In this document: positions 4,923-11,015 of the stretch, piece by piece
Layout of the letters: every line of letters begins with the position of its first letter
Numbering within the stretch: position 1 is the first letter of the stretch
Assembly (NCBI GenBank): GCA_001797845.1
Contig: MGQN01000013.1
Coordinates: 18,679 to 29,693 of the forward strand
DNA: 11,015 nt
Reading direction: 5' to 3'
DNA from: Deltaproteobacteria bacterium RBG_16_44_11
GTDB taxonomy: Bacteria; Desulfobacterota; Syntrophia; Syntrophales; Smithellaceae
Notes under the pieces: generated by a model
Databases searched by the model: none
Told to the model about the DNA's origin: nothing
The model's input: the letters and a program-made list of their open reading frames with translations, nothing else
Translations under genes and position numbers: made by a program

Positions 4923-6125
4923 ATGGGCGTCAAAGTAAAAGAGCGACCAGAGGGATCAGGAATATGGTGGATATTCATTGACCACAGCGGCAAGCGCAAG
5001 GCAAAGAAGATCGGCAAAAATAAGCGCGTTGCCATGGAAGCCGCTAAAAAGATCGAAGCAAAATTGACCCTGGGGGAAATGAATCTTAATGAATCCCCCA
5101 GGCCCCCTACGCTCAAAGAATATATTGACGGCTGGCGCGACGGTGCCGGTGAAAAGAAAATAGGATGGTATGAAAAAGTTGCCGTCTTATCTCTGAAGCA
5201 TTCCACATATTGCAGTTACCGCTTGATCATTGATCTTCATCTTATCCCTGCTTTTGGTTCTAAACCGATAAATGAAATCACGCCTGGAATGACCAGCGAT
5301 TTAATATGTCAGAAAATCAAGGATGGACTCAGAAGCTCCACGGCAAGAAACATTAAAAACTGCCTAAGCGCCATCATGCGCCATGCTGTCAATCCTGACC
5401 GCCTGATTACATCAAATCCCGCTCTCAATGTACCGATACCAAAACCGGAAGATGAACGGCCGCTAAAAGAACCAGATCCCTTCACCTGGGAAGAACGCGC
5501 AAAGATCGAGAGCACATTTAAAAAAGCATGTCCCAAGCATCATGCGCTTGTCGTCTGTGATTTTCGTACTGGCCTGAGAATTGGTGAACTGATTGGCCTA
5601 CAGTGGCCGGATATGGACTTCTCTCAAAAATTAATTCTTGTACAAAGGAATATCACGCGCGGGAAAATAACGACGCCCAAAAGCCGGTCGAGCCGGCGCT
5701 ATGTAAGAATGACCTCATATCTTGTCGAAATTTTGAAACGCCATAAAATCTACATGGCAGAGAGAACACTTAAACAGGGATGGAAATCAATGCCTGACTG
5801 GCTCTTTGTTAATGATGACGGTACGCCTTTAAATTACGGAAACTTTATTCATCGAGAATGGAATCCCGTAATGAATAGATCAGGATTGAGGCGGAGAACG
5901 CCTCACGATATGAGACATACTTACGCCACATTACGATTAAGCAAAGGAGACTCGCTGGCGGAAGTCAGTAAAGAAATGGGGCATTCCACACCGGAGATCA
6001 CATACAGAACCTATTACAAATGGCTGCCGAAAGAAAGCACATCGAATATCGATGAACTGGACACGCAACCATCCGCAACCCAGGCGCAACCAGCTATAAA
6101 AAGGGAACTAAAAGAAAATGTCTAA
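4923..6125 (+). CDS. int: Tyrosine recombinase (phage-type integrase), 400 aa
   Basis: The order of domains is that of a full-length lambda-type integrase. Residues 1-55 form a small basic arm-binding domain (GIWWIFIDHSGKRKAKKIGK), about 60-165 the SAM-like core-binding domain (TLKEYIDGW to SNPAL), and about 187-370 the catalytic domain. The active-site residues are all present: R219 in TGLRIGEL, K253 in TPKSRSS, H328 and R331 in HDMRH, H354 in MGHS, and the nucleophile Y364, ten residues after H354. AAGGGG precedes the ATG at 4923. The stop is 15 bases from the 3' end of tRNA-Cys, which is the expected position for an integrase next to its own attachment site. It would catalyse insertion and excision of the element at this tRNA. 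No excisionase is recognised, though the ribbon-helix-helix protein might serve as one. Confidence 0.95.
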   Translation: MGVKVKERPEGSGIWWIFIDHSGKRKAKKIGKNKRVAMEAAKKIEAKLTLGEMNLNESPRPPTLKEYIDGWRDGAGEKKIGWYEKVAVLSLKHSTYCSYRLIIDLHLIPAFGSKPINEITPGMTSDLICQKIKDGLRSSTARNIKNCLSAIMRHAVNPDRLITSNPALNVPIPKPEDERPLKEPDPFTWEERAKIESTFKKACPKHHALVVCDFRTGLRIGELIGLQWPDMDFSQKLILVQRNITRGKITTPKSRSSRRYVRMTSYLVEILKRHKIYMAERTLKQGWKSMPDWLFVNDDGTPLNYGNFIHREWNPVMNRSGLRRRTPHDMRHTYATLRLSKGDSLAEVSKEMGHSTPEITYRTYYKWLPKESTSNIDELDTQPSATQAQPAIKRELKENV

Positions 6126-6185
6126 GCCCTTGATTTTAAATGGAGGCGGCATCCGGATTTGAACCGGAGAATAACGGTTTTGCAG
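6126..6185. other. Inferred attachment site (att junction) at the 3' end of tRNA-Cys
   Basis: The integrase gene ends at 6125 and the CCA end of tRNA-Cys lies at 6141, with only 15 bases between them. Tyrosine integrases of this type commonly use the 3' half of a tRNA gene (T arm to CCA) as crossover core and regenerate an intact tRNA. The intact copy here should contain one half-site, probably within 6141-6185. The matching direct repeat should lie at the far left end of the element, outside this window; I see no second copy inside it. Confidence 0.55.
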
Positions 6186-6216
6186 ACCGCTGCCTTAGCC
6201 ACTTGGCTATGCCGCC
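6141..6216 (-). tRNA. tRNA-Cys (anticodon GCA)
   Basis: On the minus strand the 76-base gene starts GGCGGCA and ends TGCCGCC-T-CCA, giving a perfect 7-bp acceptor stem with encoded CCA. The anticodon arm pairs GCGGT with ACCGT around the loop CTGCAAA, so the anticodon is GCA. The T arm holds the usual GGTTCAAATCC core. Eight bases separate it from tRNA-Gly upstream, so both come from one transcript. Its 3' end faces the integrase gene. Confidence 0.96.
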
Positions 6217-6224
6217 ATAAAAAA

Positions 6225-6299
6225 TGGAGCGGGCGAACGGATTTGAACCGTCGACGTCTACCTTGGCAAGGTAGCACTCTACCGCTGAGCTACGCCCGC
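6225..6299 (-). tRNA. tRNA-Gly (anticodon GCC)
   Basis: On the minus strand the 75-base gene starts GCGGGCG and ends CGCCCGC-T-CCA with a perfect acceptor stem. The D arm starts TAGCTCAGCGGTAGAG, the anticodon stem CTACC/GGTAG encloses TTGCCAA (anticodon GCC), and the T arm holds GGTTCAAATCC. A promoter is visible just upstream at 6318-6345. Confidence 0.96.
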
Positions 6300-6317
6300 T
6301 CATTAAAGCGAGAAGTA

Positions 6318-6345
6318 ACTATATTAAAAAGAACTCTCTTGTCAA
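6318..6345 (-). promoter_or_regulatory. Sigma-70-type promoter of the tRNA-Gly/tRNA-Cys transcript
   Basis: On the minus strand a perfect TTGACA box (6345 to 6340) is followed by a 16-base spacer and TATAGT (6323 to 6318). Transcription would start near 6310, about 10 bases before the mature 5' end of tRNA-Gly at 6299, as expected for a tRNA operon. The rest of 6346-6533 shows no gene and no clear terminator for pgsA. Confidence 0.75.
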
Positions 6346-6533
6346 TAAAAAAGTGTTAAACGTTCTACAGGTAAAGTGTTTTTAATTTTCAGCAACAGCT
6401 AATAATCTACTTCAGGCCTCAACGCCGCATGAATTTTGATTATAATTACATTAGCGCGGATAAAATGTTGCCACGTTGATTTCCGGACGGTCGATTTTTG
6501 AATAATTACGATCTTTCCAGCAAACTTAGCGGC

Positions 6534-7094
6534 CTATTTACCTGCACGGTAGCGATAATATTTTATAAAATAATCCACACCGGAAATGATTGTTAATCCT
6601 AAGGCGATATAAAGAATAACCATCCCGACAGCATGGGCATCGATACTAAAAATAGAATAATGAATCATGAGCGCGGTTATCGCGATATTTTGCGCTAAAG
6701 TCTTTTGTTTACCCAGAAGGCTCGCTTGAATAATAAATCCTTCCGAAGAAGAGGCGCTTCGTATCCAATCGACAAGCAAATCCCTTATAATGGTTATAGC
6801 CGTGATCCATGCCGGTACACGGCCGATTGGAATCATTAAAATCATTGCTGTATTGACCAGTAGTTTATCGGCAATCGGGTCAAGAAATTTGCCTATTGTT
6901 GTAACCAGTGAGTATTTTCTGGCGATATACCCATCAATCAGGTCAGTCAAAGAAACGGCAACAAATAATATTGCCAGAACCAGACTCCAAAATTTACCGG
7001 GGGATAAAAGCAGAACAAACAGAAACGGAACAACGCCGATTCTCATCAACGTTATGGTATTGGGCAAATTGAATATTTCACGCCTTGTAATCAT
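6534..7094 (-). CDS. pgsA: CDP-diacylglycerol--glycerol-3-phosphate phosphatidyltransferase
   Basis: The 186-aa inner-membrane protein carries the complete CDP-alcohol phosphatidyltransferase signature D-x2-DG-x2-AR-x8-G-x3-D-x3-D, with D51, D54, G55, A58, R59, G68, D72 and D76; the aspartates bind the metal ions and activate the substrate. Hydrophobic segments at about 17-31, 37-52, 80-106, 133-150 and 157-173 fit the family's membrane helices. Length is usual for PgsA. It transfers a phosphatidyl group from CDP-diacylglycerol to glycerol 3-phosphate, the committed step to phosphatidylglycerol and cardiolipin. The early motif FNLPNTITLMRI is typical of PgsA, which argues against other family members. 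It is the last gene of the minus-strand cluster, 27 bases after the transaldolase gene. The Shine-Dalgarno (GGTAAAG) is weak. Confidence 0.93.
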   Translation of the reverse strand: MITRREIFNLPNTITLMRIGVVPFLFVLLLSPGKFWSLVLAILFVAVSLTDLIDGYIARKYSLVTTIGKFLDPIADKLLVNTAMILMIPIGRVPAWITAITIIRDLLVDWIRSASSSEGFIIQASLLGKQKTLAQNIAITALMIHYSIFSIDAHAVGMVILYIALGLTIISGVDYFIKYYRYRAGK

Positions 7095-7121
7095 GCTTTA
7101 CCGATTAATTGATAATTATTT

Positions 7122-7769
7122 TCATTTTTGCGGAACTTTTTTCCAATCTTCCAAAAACATCTTTATACCTTTATCCGTAAGCGGATGCTGGGCCAATTGA
7201 GTTATCACTTTAAAGGGAATAGTTGCTATATCTGCGCCCATTAAAGCAGCATCCAAAACATGCCGCGGATGGCGGATACTGGCCACAATAACTTCTGTTT
7301 CATAGCCGTAATTATCGTAAATTGTTAAAATCTGTTCGACCAACTCCATGCCGTCGTGGGCAATATCGTCAAGACGGCCGACAAAAGGACTCACGTAGCG
7401 TGCTCCCGCTTTCGCGGCCATCAGCGCCTGCAAAGGAGAAAAGATTAAAGTTTCATTGACAGCAATACCGGCATCGGCAAACATCTTTGTTGCTTTTAAT
7501 CCTTCAGTACACAGAGGAACTTTAATGACAACATTATCTCCCCATTCCGCCAACTTCTTGCCTTCCGCAAACATTGCCTTTGCTTCCAGAGAGACAACTT
7601 CTAAACTTACCGGACCTTTCACGGCTTTTAGAATCTCTTTGACGACAGGTTCAAATCCTTTTTTTTCTTTCGCGATTAGCGATGGATTGGTGGTAACACC
7701 GTCAACCATTCCCAAATTAAGGCCTTCTTTTATTTCCTCAATATTGGCGGTATCAATAAAAAATTTCAT
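7122..7769 (-). CDS. tal: Transaldolase, TalC/FSA-type small family
   Basis: The 215-aa protein is a single TIM barrel. It begins MKFFIDTANIEEI, has the substrate loop DGVTTNPSLIAKE (23-35), the Schiff-base lysine K83 in VVIKVPL, NETLIFSPLQA (105-115) and RYVSPFVGRLDDI (124-136). The short length and these motifs place it in the TalC/fructose-6-phosphate aldolase subfamily, not the long TalB type. At the position of the E. coli FSA Tyr131 (YVAPYVNR) this protein has Phe129, which favours true transaldolase over fructose-6-phosphate aldolase activity. It would move a dihydroxyacetone unit between sugar phosphates in the non-oxidative pentose phosphate pathway in the cytoplasm. A purine-rich AGGGGGAG precedes the ATG very closely. 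It is 26 bases after the 87-aa gene. Confidence 0.93.
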   Translation of the reverse strand: MKFFIDTANIEEIKEGLNLGMVDGVTTNPSLIAKEKKGFEPVVKEILKAVKGPVSLEVVSLEAKAMFAEGKKLAEWGDNVVIKVPLCTEGLKATKMFADAGIAVNETLIFSPLQALMAAKAGARYVSPFVGRLDDIAHDGMELVEQILTIYDNYGYETEVIVASIRHPRHVLDAALMGADIATIPFKVITQLAQHPLTDKGIKMFLEDWKKVPQK

Positions 7770-7795
7770 GGCTCCCCCTATATCTATTATCTATT

Positions 7796-8059
7796 TTATC
7801 TGTTTTTTCCCAATATATATTTTTCATAACATTGCTTGCCGCAAAAGTTATAGGTTCTGCCCGATATTTCTTTCCTATAAGCCTGGCTTATCGGAATGTA
7901 TGTATGACAAGCGGGATCCTCAACCAAGTCTTCCCCTGAAGCGGACGGTGAAACAACCCCGGAAGAATTACCTCTGGCCAGTTTATTCTGCCGCATAGAT
8001 TTTATTATTCTATACAACAAAAAAATTAGAATCAAAAATACTAAAACGCGAAAAAACAT
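7796..8059 (-). CDS. Small membrane-anchored protein with Cys metal-binding-like motif, 87 aa
   Basis: An N-terminal membrane segment (FFRVLVFLILIFLLYRIIK, residues 2-20) anchors the protein, followed by a flexible S/G/V linker (about 28-44). The C-terminal domain DLVEDPACHTYIPISQA (44-60) and GRTYNFCGKQCYEKY (67-81) holds C51, C73 and C77. The pattern D-P-x-C ... Y-x-F-C-x3-C-x3-Y resembles the YHS/TRASH-like treble-clef motif, and proteins of this layout are known as a small uncharacterised (PP0621-like) family. Metal binding is plausible but unproven. It lies 21 bases after folK and 26 before the transaldolase gene, with an AGGAAA ribosome binding site, so it is co-transcribed with housekeeping genes. 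Its role is not known. Confidence 0.8.
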   Translation of the reverse strand: MFFRVLVFLILIFLLYRIIKSMRQNKLARGNSSGVVSPSASGEDLVEDPACHTYIPISQAYRKEISGRTYNFCGKQCYEKYILGKNR

Positions 8060-8080
8060 GATTTCCTGCCAAATGATTAT

Positions 8081-8575
8081 TTATTCTTTGATGATTTCAA
8101 CAATTTTATTATCTTTAAGCCTGTTTTTTAGCCCGCGAACGGAAATACCAAAAGCGGGATGAATAAAATAAGAGGCGATTTCATTCAATGGCTCCAGAAC
8201 AAAACGCCGCTTGTGCAGTTCCGGGTGCGGCACTGTTAAACCTGCTTCTTGAATTATATCCCTCCCATAAAAAAGAAGATCAAGGTCAATAATCCTGGGG
8301 CCTCCTTTGGCTCCCCTTTCGCGTCCCATGGATTTTTCTATTTTTTGTAAAGCTCCCCATAGATCGCGCACGAGAAGCGTTGTCTTTATTTCAACAATGG
8401 CATTTACAAAATAATTTTGCTCCTCAATTCCTACGGGTTCCGTTTTATAAAAAGAAGAAGGTTGAATTAATGTAACACCATTTATACAACTGATGCTTTC
8501 CACGGCATGCTCGCAGTTTTGCAGAGCATCGCCTAAATTAGAACCAATCCCAATATAACAAATAACACCATTCAA
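8081..8575 (-). CDS. folK: 2-amino-4-hydroxy-6-hydroxymethyldihydropteridine pyrophosphokinase (HPPK)
   Basis: The 164-aa protein has all HPPK landmarks: IGIGSNLGD (8-16), SSFYKTEPVG (40-49) with EQNYFVNAI (52-60), MGRERGAKGGPR (83-94), the Mg-binding pair D97 and D99 in IIDLDLLFYG, and TVPHPELHKRRFVLEPLNEI (114-133). It transfers pyrophosphate from ATP to 6-hydroxymethyl-7,8-dihydropterin, the step before dihydropteroate synthase in folate synthesis. Length matches the stand-alone enzyme, with no fusion to FolB or FolP. An in-frame TGA just upstream of the ATG fixes the start. The ribosome binding site is poor (AGAAGG, about 14 bases away), so translation may depend on coupling to dapB, which ends 25 bases upstream. 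Confidence 0.95.
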   Translation of the reverse strand: MNGVICYIGIGSNLGDALQNCEHAVESISCINGVTLIQPSSFYKTEPVGIEEQNYFVNAIVEIKTTLLVRDLWGALQKIEKSMGRERGAKGGPRIIDLDLLFYGRDIIQEAGLTVPHPELHKRRFVLEPLNEIASYFIHPAFGISVRGLKNRLKDNKIVEIIKE

Positions 8576-8600
8576 ATTATAAAAGCCTTCTGGGCTCCCC

Positions 8601-9404
8601 TCATCTCAATCCTAACACATCCTGCATGTCATACAATCCATTTTCCTGATGAACAATCCACTTTGCCGCGCGAATTGCTCCTTTGGCAAAATTATCGCGG
8701 CTTTGGGCACGGTGAATGAATTCCAACCTTTCTCCTATCCCGCCAAAAATTACCGTATGTTCACCTACTATATCACCGGCGCGAATTGTCTGGATGCCTA
8801 TCTCTCTTTTTGTCCGCTCACCGATCAAACCTTTGCGTGTATAAACCGCATCTTTTTCCAGATTCCGTCCCAATTTATCGGCAATAACCTGGGCCATTTT
8901 CATGGCCGTTCCGCTGGGGGCATCTTTCTTTAAATGGTGATGAGCTTCAATAATTTCAACATCATAATCATCATTAAGAATACCGGCGCAATATTCCAAT
9001 ACTTTTAACATCACATTAACGCCTACGCTCATGTTCGGAGCTAATACGCAACGCGTGTTTTTTGCCAGTTCTTTTACTTTTTTCATTTCATCGGCGGTAA
9101 ACCCGGTTGAGCCGATGACAATCGCGCGATTTTTTTCTCCCGCAATTTTTAGATACTGAAGAGAAGCTTCATGATTGGTAAAATCGATAACGACGTCAGA
9201 CTGATCAATACAGTCGGTTAATTTGTCACAAACCGCTATGCCAGTTGTGCCTAATCCCAACCCCTGGCCGACATCGCGACCGATAATAGGATGCCCGGCC
9301 ACCTCCACCGCAGCCACTACTTTGATATCCTCCATCATGGAAATAAGGCTGACAATTCTGCCTCCCATTCTCCCCCCGGCTCCGGTAACGACAACTTTAA
9401 CCAT
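8601..9404 (-). CDS. dapB: 4-hydroxy-tetrahydrodipicolinate reductase
   Basis: The 267-aa protein opens with a Rossmann nucleotide-binding motif GAGGRMG (8-14), continues with VVIDFTNHEA (71-80) and VIGSTGF (96-102), and has the catalytic block EAHHHLKKDAPSGTA (153-167). H155 and K159 correspond to E. coli H159 and K163. The C-terminal segment VGEHTVIFGGIGERLEFIHR (213-232) belongs to the same family, and length is normal. It reduces hydroxy-tetrahydrodipicolinate with NAD(P)H, the second committed step of lysine and diaminopimelate synthesis. AGGAGA lies about 8 bases before the ATG. It follows dapA on the same strand but after a 219-base gap packed with hairpins, so its level may be set separately from dapA. 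Confidence 0.97.
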   Translation of the reverse strand: MVKVVVTGAGGRMGGRIVSLISMMEDIKVVAAVEVAGHPIIGRDVGQGLGLGTTGIAVCDKLTDCIDQSDVVIDFTNHEASLQYLKIAGEKNRAIVIGSTGFTADEMKKVKELAKNTRCVLAPNMSVGVNVMLKVLEYCAGILNDDYDVEIIEAHHHLKKDAPSGTAMKMAQVIADKLGRNLEKDAVYTRKGLIGERTKREIGIQTIRAGDIVGEHTVIFGGIGERLEFIHRAQSRDNFAKGAIRAAKWIVHQENGLYDMQDVLGLR

Positions 9405-9421
9405 AAAATTATCTCCTAAAA

Positions 9422-9628
9422 TTAATTATTGTGAAACTCCAATTCCGAAAGCGAAGTAACCTAAAGGTCATCTGCGACGTAGCGGAATTGGTAAGTTGTA
9501 ATGAGACCCAAGCTTCAGAAACAAAGTGCACTGAAGCTTGCAGGTCGAATTATCCCGCAAAGCGGAGGGTATGAAAACCAAAGCAAGCTTTGGTTTTCAT
9601 ACCAGTGATTTACGGCAAGATAATTAAA
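9422..9628. repeat. Four tandem hairpins in the dapA-dapB gap
   Basis: Four inverted repeats follow one another. CCAATTCCG (9439-9447) faces CGGAATTGG (9483-9491). CAAGCTTCAG (9509-9518) faces CTGAAGCTTG (9531-9540). CCGC (9555-9558) faces GCGG (9562-9565) around AAA. GGTATGAAAACCAAAGC (9568-9584) faces GCTTTGGTTTTCATACC (9587-9603), a perfect 17-bp pairing with a 2-base spacer. AT-rich TTAATTAT at the left edge and ATAATTAA at the right could close the set into one large structure. All other gaps in this gene cluster are short, so this looks like an inserted or specialised intergenic element. No terminal T-run follows the strongest stem in the direction of transcription. Confidence 0.8.
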
Positions 9629-10496
9629 TAAGAGCATAATTAACCATAACTTTTTTTAACTTTTCGAAATTTGCCTCAGACATTTTACAAAGAGGCAACC
9701 GATATTCGTATTTTATTTTACCCATTAGCGACAACGCCGCCTTAACGGGAATAGGATTGACTTCAATAAAAAGAGCTTCCATCAACGCGCCCATTTTATG
9801 ATGAAGCGTTTTTGCTCTGGCTATTTCACCTGCCGCAAAGGCATCGACCAGCGCGGCCATTTCTGCAGGCACTACATTGGAAACAACAGAAATAACGCCC
9901 GCGCCGCCAATCGCCAATAACGGTAAAGTGAAGATATCATCGCCTGATAAAACCGCGAAATCTTCCGCGCAAAGTTCGACAATATCGCTCATTTGCTTGA
10001 TCGAACCTGATGCTTCCTTGATGCCGACAATATTTTTTATCTTGGATAATTTAGCGACCATTTCCGGCATAAGATTTACACCGGTACGGCTGGGTATATT
10101 ATACGGAATGATGGGAATGGGAACTTTTTCGGCAATCGTTTTAAAATGCTGATAAAGCCCTTCCTGCGTAGGGCGGTTGTAATAAGGACAAACAATCAAT
10201 GCTCCATCGGCGCCTGCACTATAAGCATGTTCGGTCAAACGTAAAGCCTCGGTTGTGCTATTTGATCCTGTTCCGGCAATAACCGGCACCCTCTTTTTTA
10301 CGGCATCGATGGTAATTTCAATGACCCGATCATGCTCCTCATGAGAAAGGGTTGCCGATTCACCGGTAGTGCCGCAGGGGACAATACCATCTGTTCCATT
10401 TACAATTTGAAATTCGATAAGTTCCCGCAACGACTCTTCATCGATTTTGCCGTTTTTAAAAGGTGTAACAATAGCGACTATTGCTCCCTTAAACAT
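9624..10496 (-). CDS. dapA: 4-hydroxy-tetrahydrodipicolinate synthase
   Basis: The 290-aa TIM-barrel enzyme has the family landmarks in order: GAIVAIVTPF (4-13), GTTGESATL (42-50) with T43/T44, CPYYNRPT (103-110), YNIPSRTG (132-139) with Y132 and R137, and the Schiff-base lysine K160 in VGIKEASG. These match E. coli T44, Y107, Y133, R138 and K161 with a shift of one, so it should condense pyruvate with aspartate semialdehyde in the cytoplasm, the first committed step to diaminopimelate and lysine. The arginine in the SRTG motif favours DapA over the related aldolases. GAGGAG sits about 8 bases before the ATG. It begins 24 bases after the lipoprotein gene ends. Confidence 0.97.
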   Translation of the reverse strand: MFKGAIVAIVTPFKNGKIDEESLRELIEFQIVNGTDGIVPCGTTGESATLSHEEHDRVIEITIDAVKKRVPVIAGTGSNSTTEALRLTEHAYSAGADGALIVCPYYNRPTQEGLYQHFKTIAEKVPIPIIPYNIPSRTGVNLMPEMVAKLSKIKNIVGIKEASGSIKQMSDIVELCAEDFAVLSGDDIFTLPLLAIGGAGVISVVSNVVPAEMAALVDAFAAGEIARAKTLHHKMGALMEALFIEVNPIPVKAALSLMGKIKYEYRLPLCKMSEANFEKLKKVMVNYALI

Positions 10497-10520
10497 ATTA
10501 AATTCTCCTCAAATATTTCT

Positions 10521-10970
10521 TCATTTAAAATTTATCTCCGTGTTTGACGCCTCGCTACAAAAAGCGTCATTATCACAAAGCATCAATCTATAATTGTATG
10601 TTTTGTCCCTTTCAACTTTTTTATCGGTAAAATTAAACGCTTTAAATTTTTTATCCTCCCGAGCTGATTCCTTTACAAAAATCTTGCCTATGCGCTCGTA
10701 TGTCCGCGGACAACCCTTACATTCATTTCCGGCGCTGCCGACCTCACTTTTTTCTATGAGTATATAATTAATAATTCCATCTTTATTGTAAAAATCCCAT
10801 TTTAGAACAACGCTATCATTTAGCATTGAAGCTTCCATATTCTTTACTAAATTTTTATAATCAATAACAGAGGTTGAAGCAATAGGATTGCCTTTCAGGC
10901 CGCATCCCGTGACAATAATCAATAATATCAAACAATAAAATACACTATATTTTGCCGGATTTTTTTTCAA
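10521..10970 (-). CDS. Lipoprotein, LptM-like N-terminus with FN3-like domain, 149 aa
   Basis: The start is a TTG at 10970, supported by AAAGGA about 9 bases upstream and because it gives a proper signal peptide: basic MKKNPAKY, hydrophobic FYCLILLIIV, then the lipobox VTGC with Cys23 as the lipid-modified residue. After it comes CGLKGNP, which resembles the CGLKGP motif of the LptM (YifL) lipoproteins often found beside lysine and arginine genes. The remaining 120 residues look like one fibronectin type III-like beta domain (DSVVLKWDFYN, then NYILIEKSE, and KTYNYRLMLCDND near the end) with a C-x2-C pair in NECKGCPRT. Its start overlaps the argH 3' end by 26 bases, which implies coupled translation. 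A role in the outer membrane or periplasm is inferred; exact function is unknown. Confidence 0.85.
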   Translation of the reverse strand: MKKNPAKYSVFYCLILLIIVTGCGLKGNPIASTSVIDYKNLVKNMEASMLNDSVVLKWDFYNKDGIINYILIEKSEVGSAGNECKGCPRTYERIGKIFVKESAREDKKFKAFNFTDKKVERDKTYNYRLMLCDNDAFCSEASNTEINFK

Positions 10971-11015
10971 TTTCTTTTATCCTTTCCCACACCGCTGAAG
11001 TTGCCGTACCGCCCG
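10945..11015 (-). CDS. argH: Argininosuccinate lyase (3' end only)
   Basis: A minus-strand frame open from the window edge ends in TAG at 10945-10947 and encodes GGTATSAVWERIKEIEKKSG followed by KI. The GGTA-x2-V pattern with a final charged helix is the usual C-terminus of argininosuccinate lyase, which releases arginine and fumarate from argininosuccinate. Only 22 residues are seen, but the position directly before the LptM-like lipoprotein and the dap genes matches gene order I recall from Desulfobacterota, where argH precedes this set. The last 26 bases overlap the TTG start of the lipoprotein gene. Confidence 0.78.
   Translation of the reverse strand, partial: GGTATSAVWERIKEIEKKSGKI

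Noticed and set aside
4679..5206. 175-aa open frame on the minus strand
   Set aside because: It lies opposite the second paralog's repeats and the integrase N-terminus, both well supported, and its composition (many F, S and P) is that of an antisense shadow.
6790..7200. 136-aa plus-strand open frame
   Set aside because: It is antisense to pgsA, whose catalytic signature is complete, and shows no independent support.
1..11015. CRISPR array or transposase gene
   Set aside because: No regularly spaced direct repeats and no transposase motifs were seen; the tandem repeats at 4657-4824 are coding and contiguous, without spacers.

Overview
The window joins two unlike regions. The right part (about 6141-11015) is a stable bacterial housekeeping block, almost all on the minus strand: argH (3' end only), an LptM-like lipoprotein, dapA, dapB, folK, a small membrane-anchored Cys-motif protein, a TalC-type transaldolase and pgsA, followed by tRNA-Gly(GCC) and tRNA-Cys(GCA). 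The left part (1 to about 6140) is an integrated mobile element whose tyrosine integrase ends 15 bases from the 3' end of tRNA-Cys. The order argH - lipoprotein - dapA - dapB - folK ... pgsA and the family types recall anaerobic Desulfobacterota of the Syntrophus/Smithella kind. That placement is inferred from remembered gene order and is moderate in confidence.

Mobile element, left to right: the last 38 codons of a P27-family phage terminase small subunit; a 99-aa phage-type protein of unknown function; an HK97-fold major capsid protein; a 276-base stretch with inverted repeats and a possible 55-aa minus-strand ORF; two small plus-strand ORFs (82 and 56 aa); a convergent 84-aa single-pass membrane protein; a 56-aa ribbon-helix-helix regulator on the minus strand; a divergent leader with a terminator-like nested RNA structure; a plus-strand cluster of 94-, 58-, 148- and 166-aa proteins, the last two being tandem paralogs; and the integrase. 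Several of these genes are under 60 codons and were found by reading the sequence directly.

The most notable point is the capsid gene set. The small terminase is followed almost directly by the major capsid gene, without the large terminase, portal and prohead protease that normally lie between them. With an integrase, a small regulator and accessory ORFs at a tRNA site, this fits either a phage satellite that makes its own capsid protein and borrows the rest from a helper, or a deleted prophage. The left end of the element is outside the window, so the two cannot be separated here.

In the chromosomal block, DapA and DapB carry out the first two committed steps of lysine/diaminopimelate synthesis, ArgH the last step of arginine synthesis, FolK a step of folate synthesis, transaldolase a pentose-phosphate step and PgsA phosphatidylglycerophosphate synthesis. 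Spacing is 21-27 bases or overlapping throughout, consistent with one transcript, except for a 219-base dapA-dapB gap filled with four hairpins, one a perfect 17-bp inverted repeat.
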